From an uncultured Prevotella sp. (GTDB lineage Bacteria; Bacteroidota; Bacteroidia; Bacteroidales; Bacteroidaceae): a DNA stretch of 36,081 nucleotides. The stretch is from the NCBI GenBank assembly GCA_946612625.1, contig CAMOEW010000015.1, positions 1-36,081 of the forward strand, written 5' to 3'. Positions 34,159 to 36,081 of the stretch are shown here, in pieces (position 1 is the stretch's first letter; each line of letters begins with the position of its first letter). The notes below the pieces were generated by a model. The model was not told the origin of the DNA and ran no database searches. It saw only the letters and a list, made by a program, of their open reading frames with translations. The position numbers and the translations under genes were made by a program.

Positions 34159-35679
34159 ATGAAAAAAATTTTTACGCTTACATTATTGGCTATTCTCGGT
34201 ATGAGTAGTGCATGGGCCGATGAGGTGACCATGAAGCATTCCTTTACAACAACAGAAAACATGAAGGCAGACGGCTCTAACGAGGCTGCAACGTTTGGTC
34301 TTGATGCGTCTGCATGGTCAGTCACAGCCGATAAGGGAGGGGCAAGTACTGCTCCTGGTTTAAATAAGGCTGGTGACTTCCGCTTGTATTGGAATGCCAA
34401 TGGCGGTAATACCATCACCGTTTCATCGCTCACGGGTGCTACCATCACGTCGATAGCCATGACATTTAACGGTGCATCGTATAGCAACGCGAGTGTTACG
34501 GTCGAAGACAAAGCTGTCTCGGGTACTCACGGCAACTTTGCTATTAACAGCAGTTCTTTCACTATTGGCAATGGAAATACCACCAATACTCAGGTTCGTA
34601 TTTCACAGATTGTCATTACCTATACAGTGGGCGCTTCTGACAACAAGCAAACTACTACAGTAGTGCTCTCTGACGACTATTTCATCAAGGCCACTCCCGG
34701 CAAGGATGCCACGCTGGCTCTGCCCACAGCTACGGTGAAGGCCGGCAATGCTACCGTTGCCGGAGCAACGGTCACGTGGAGCAGCAGTGACGAATCGCTG
34801 GCAAAGATTAACGGTAGCAATATCGAACTGGTGAATCCTACCGAAGGCGGCATCGTCACCATCACGGCCTCGTATGCCGGCGATGATACGTACAGGAAGA
34901 GTTCGGCAAGCTATAAGTTGAGTGTTTACAAGGGATATTTCACTCTGGCCGAAATGCTGAATGATGTCACTAATGGTGATACAAAGTGGAACAATGGCGT
35001 GATGGTGTCTTATTGGGGTATTATCGAACAGCAATCCATGACTTCAGCGGTATTGCAGGTTGTTTATGTCAACGGTCAGAATACTTATATCAATGACGGA
35101 CAAAACAACATGCTGCTCTATGGCAGCAATCTCGGACTAAGCGCTGGCCAACTGATTACAGGTGACCTCGGAAACGGTCAGAAGGGTGCTATCTATGGCA
35201 CGCTGAAAATTTACAATGGTCTGCCCGAATTCGTAGTTAGCAAGAACGACATCGATTTCACTCTTTTTGCTGATGGTCCTACGCCTACACCCACTGAAAT
35301 CACGATTGACAAGCTGGGTGAAAACGTCAATGCCTACCTGACCATCAAGGATGCTGTATATGTCAGTGCAAATGGTAAGAACCTGACTTTCAAGGTGGGT
35401 GAAACCGAATTTGCTGTCTATAACCAGTGGAGTACGGAAATCACTGATTTGGAAGCAGGTGCCAAGTACACACTGACGGGCATGGGTTCAGTATTCAAAG
35501 GGACCTACCAGCTCTATCTCATCAGTTTTGTGAAGACTGGCGATCCCGCCGGCATTTCCGTCGTCAAGGCTGCCGACACAAAGCAGAACGGCACGATGTA
35601 CAACATGGCCGGACAGGTGGTGAACCAAGGCTACAAGGGCTTGGTAATCATTAACGGAAAGAAAGTAATGATGAAGTAG
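34159..35679 (+). CDS. exported multi-domain beta-rich protein with short T9SS-like C-terminal tail
   Basis: The 506-residue protein has a signal peptide (MKKIFTLTLLAILGMSSAWA, cleavage after Ala20); an ATG two codons earlier (34153) is also possible. Residues about 22-150 form a beta-sandwich. About 155-255 reads as a bacterial Ig-like domain (VTWSSSDESLAKINGSN, VTITASYAGDDTY). About 257-440 contains two OB-fold-like segments. The last residues, MYNMAGQVV then GLVIINGKKVMMK, match the tail of the cohesin-like protein at 13376-14569 and resemble the end of T9SS sorting domains. Function is unknown; surface export is the best inference. It has its own promoter and terminator, so it is a single-gene unit. 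Confidence 0.8.
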   Translation: MKKIFTLTLLAILGMSSAWADEVTMKHSFTTTENMKADGSNEAATFGLDASAWSVTADKGGASTAPGLNKAGDFRLYWNANGGNTITVSSLTGATITSIAMTFNGASYSNASVTVEDKAVSGTHGNFAINSSSFTIGNGNTTNTQVRISQIVITYTVGASDNKQTTTVVLSDDYFIKATPGKDATLALPTATVKAGNATVAGATVTWSSSDESLAKINGSNIELVNPTEGGIVTITASYAGDDTYRKSSASYKLSVYKGYFTLAEMLNDVTNGDTKWNNGVMVSYWGIIEQQSMTSAVLQVVYVNGQNTYINDGQNNMLLYGSNLGLSAGQLITGDLGNGQKGAIYGTLKIYNGLPEFVVSKNDIDFTLFADGPTPTPTEITIDKLGENVNAYLTIKDAVYVSANGKNLTFKVGETEFAVYNQWSTEITDLEAGAKYTLTGMGSVFKGTYQLYLISFVKTGDPAGISVVKAADTKQNGTMYNMAGQVVNQGYKGLVIINGKKVMMK

Positions 35680-35707
35680 GAATTACGGTAAAAAATAGCA
35701 ATAATTT

Positions 35708-35739
35708 GGGTGGAACTCTTGTGAGTTTCACCCATTTTT
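35708..35739 (+). terminator. rho-independent terminator after the gene at 34159
   Basis: GGGTGGAACTC (35708-35718), loop TTGT and GAGTTTCACCC (35723-35733) form an 11-bp stem with one G-T wobble. ATTTTTC follows. Confidence 0.85.
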
Positions 35740-35749
35740 CCTAACTTTG
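35718..35749 (+). promoter_or_regulatory. candidate plus-strand promoter with no downstream start codon
   Basis: TAACTTTG (35742-35749) has CTTG (35718-35721, one mismatch) 20 bp upstream, inside the terminator hairpin. It points into a region with no start codon that leads a convincing gene. Confidence 0.5.
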
Positions 35750-35863
35750 TCAGCAATCGCAATCTTTCTTTATCTAAAGGCAGTTTGGGAGATTGAGGAA
35801 AAATTGGGTTACGATGTGGAGACCGTACTCACTTCTCCGAACTGCTACAAATTGCTTCAATGA
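35747..35863 (+). pseudogene. possible gene remnant, about 38 codons ending in TGA
   Basis: One frame reads FLYLKAVWEIEEKLGYDVET and continues to LLQ before TGA at 35861-35863, with protein-like composition. It has no ATG or GTG in a usable position, and the promoter box overlaps its beginning. It may be the tail of a lost gene; a chance frame cannot be excluded. I do not recognise the family. Confidence 0.3.
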
Positions 35864-35864
35864 A

Positions 35865-35910
35865 CACCCGATGACGGGTCACCAGCCTTGTTATGACTCA
35901 TCATCGGGTG
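35865..35910. repeat. 10-bp inverted repeat with 26-nt loop
   Basis: CACCCGATGA (35865-35874) and TCATCGGGTG (35901-35910) are perfect inverted copies. There is no T-run on either side. It could be an RNA hairpin or an old mobile-element end. Confidence 0.65.
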
Positions 35911-35969
35911 CTAAGGTAATGATTATTTCTGAGATTGAGGTAGTGTAAGTTGAACTGTGTCAAGGCCAT
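35901..35969 (-). CDS. possible 22-codon leader-type frame, very uncertain
   Basis: On the minus strand an ATG at 35969 directly after AAGGAGA opens a 22-codon frame (MALTQFNLHYLNLRNN...) that stops in the hairpin arm at 35901-35903. The purine-rich site touches the start codon, too close for a normal ribosome site. It may be a remnant or chance frame. Confidence 0.2.
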   Translation of the reverse strand: MALTQFNLHYLNLRNNHYLSTR

Positions 35970-35986
35970 TCTCCTTATTATTCTAA

Positions 35987-36031
35987 CCTCAGATGGGAGA
36001 CACGATTTGTAATCGTGTTTTCCAGATGAGG
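35987..36031. repeat. 45-bp imperfect inverted repeat with CACGATT-TGT-AATCGTG core
   Basis: The core is a perfect 7-bp stem around TGT (36001-36017). Pairing continues imperfectly outward through TGG/CCA to CCTCA and TGAGG at the ends. The GATTTGTAATC core recalls dispersed palindromic repeats seen in Bacteroidota genomes, from memory only. Confidence 0.65.
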
Positions 36032-36045
36032 AGCCTTTCTGGCTG

Positions 36046-36077
36046 CAAAGTTACATAATTTCATACCTATCACCAAA
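36046..36077 (-). promoter_or_regulatory. full-consensus minus-strand promoter facing a gene-free region
   Basis: On the minus strand, TTTG (36077 to 36074), a 20-bp spacer and TAACTTTG (36053 to 36046) match consensus. Transcription would begin near 36041 and run through both inverted repeats toward 35750. No convincing gene lies there, so an untranslated RNA or a lost gene is possible. Confidence 0.65.
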
Positions 36078-36081
36078 TTTT

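Noticed and set aside
1..36081. tRNA or rRNA genes and insertion sequences
   Set aside because: No cloverleaf with the usual T-loop sequence, no rRNA segment and no intact transposase frame were recognised on either strand.

Overview
The window reads as chromosomal DNA from a Bacteroidota species, most likely a Prevotella/Segatella-type member of the Bacteroidales. The evidence is a SusD-type polysaccharide utilisation locus, a type IX secretion (T9SS) PorZ homologue, and many promoters of the Bacteroidales form TTTG-N19/20-TAnnTTTG. Shine-Dalgarno sequences are mostly absent. No rRNA, tRNA, CRISPR array or intact insertion sequence was seen.

Layout. (1) 4-7129, + strand: the distal part of a fructan utilisation locus, with a SusD-like lipoprotein, a DUF4960-type surface glycan-binding lipoprotein, a GH32 fructan hydrolase, an MFS sugar permease and a PfkB fructokinase, closed by a strong terminator. 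The SusC partner and the regulator would lie before base 1. (2) 7202-7485: 41-bp tandem repeats and palindromes without a gene. (3) 7486-9464, - strand: a membrane-anchored Hanks-type Ser/Thr kinase followed by a small regulator-like protein. It is divergent from a BspA-type LRR protein at 9664-10281, and both start codons lie 5 nt after their -7 boxes, so both mRNAs may be leaderless. (4) 10373-14767, + strand: a three-gene unit encoding an LRR protein with a C-terminal dockerin, a secreted protein with a cohesin-like N-terminal domain, and a 56-residue peptide. (5) 14870-17708, + strand: a TrmH/SpoU rRNA/tRNA methyltransferase and a GH2 glycosidase. (6) 17762-23641, - strand: six tightly packed genes for exported proteins (WG-repeat protein, SH3-like C-terminal protein, two paralogous small proteins, a DUF6175-type protein and a CsgG/TolB-N-like protein). 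(7) 24165-25154: nadA. (8) 25161-33946, - strand: leuS, a YitT-family membrane protein, rdgB, porZ, a polytopic membrane protein and a GtrB-type glycosyltransferase. (9) 34159-35679, + strand: an exported multi-domain protein with a short T9SS-like tail. (10) 35680-36081: terminator, facing promoters and hairpins without a convincing gene.

The fructan genes form a bind-cut-import-phosphorylate pathway. The two most interesting unexplained units are the six-gene envelope operon, which looks like a CsgG/FlgT-type module split over several proteins, and the dockerin/cohesin-like pair with its small peptide. All family calls come from reading the translated sequence; no database search was possible.
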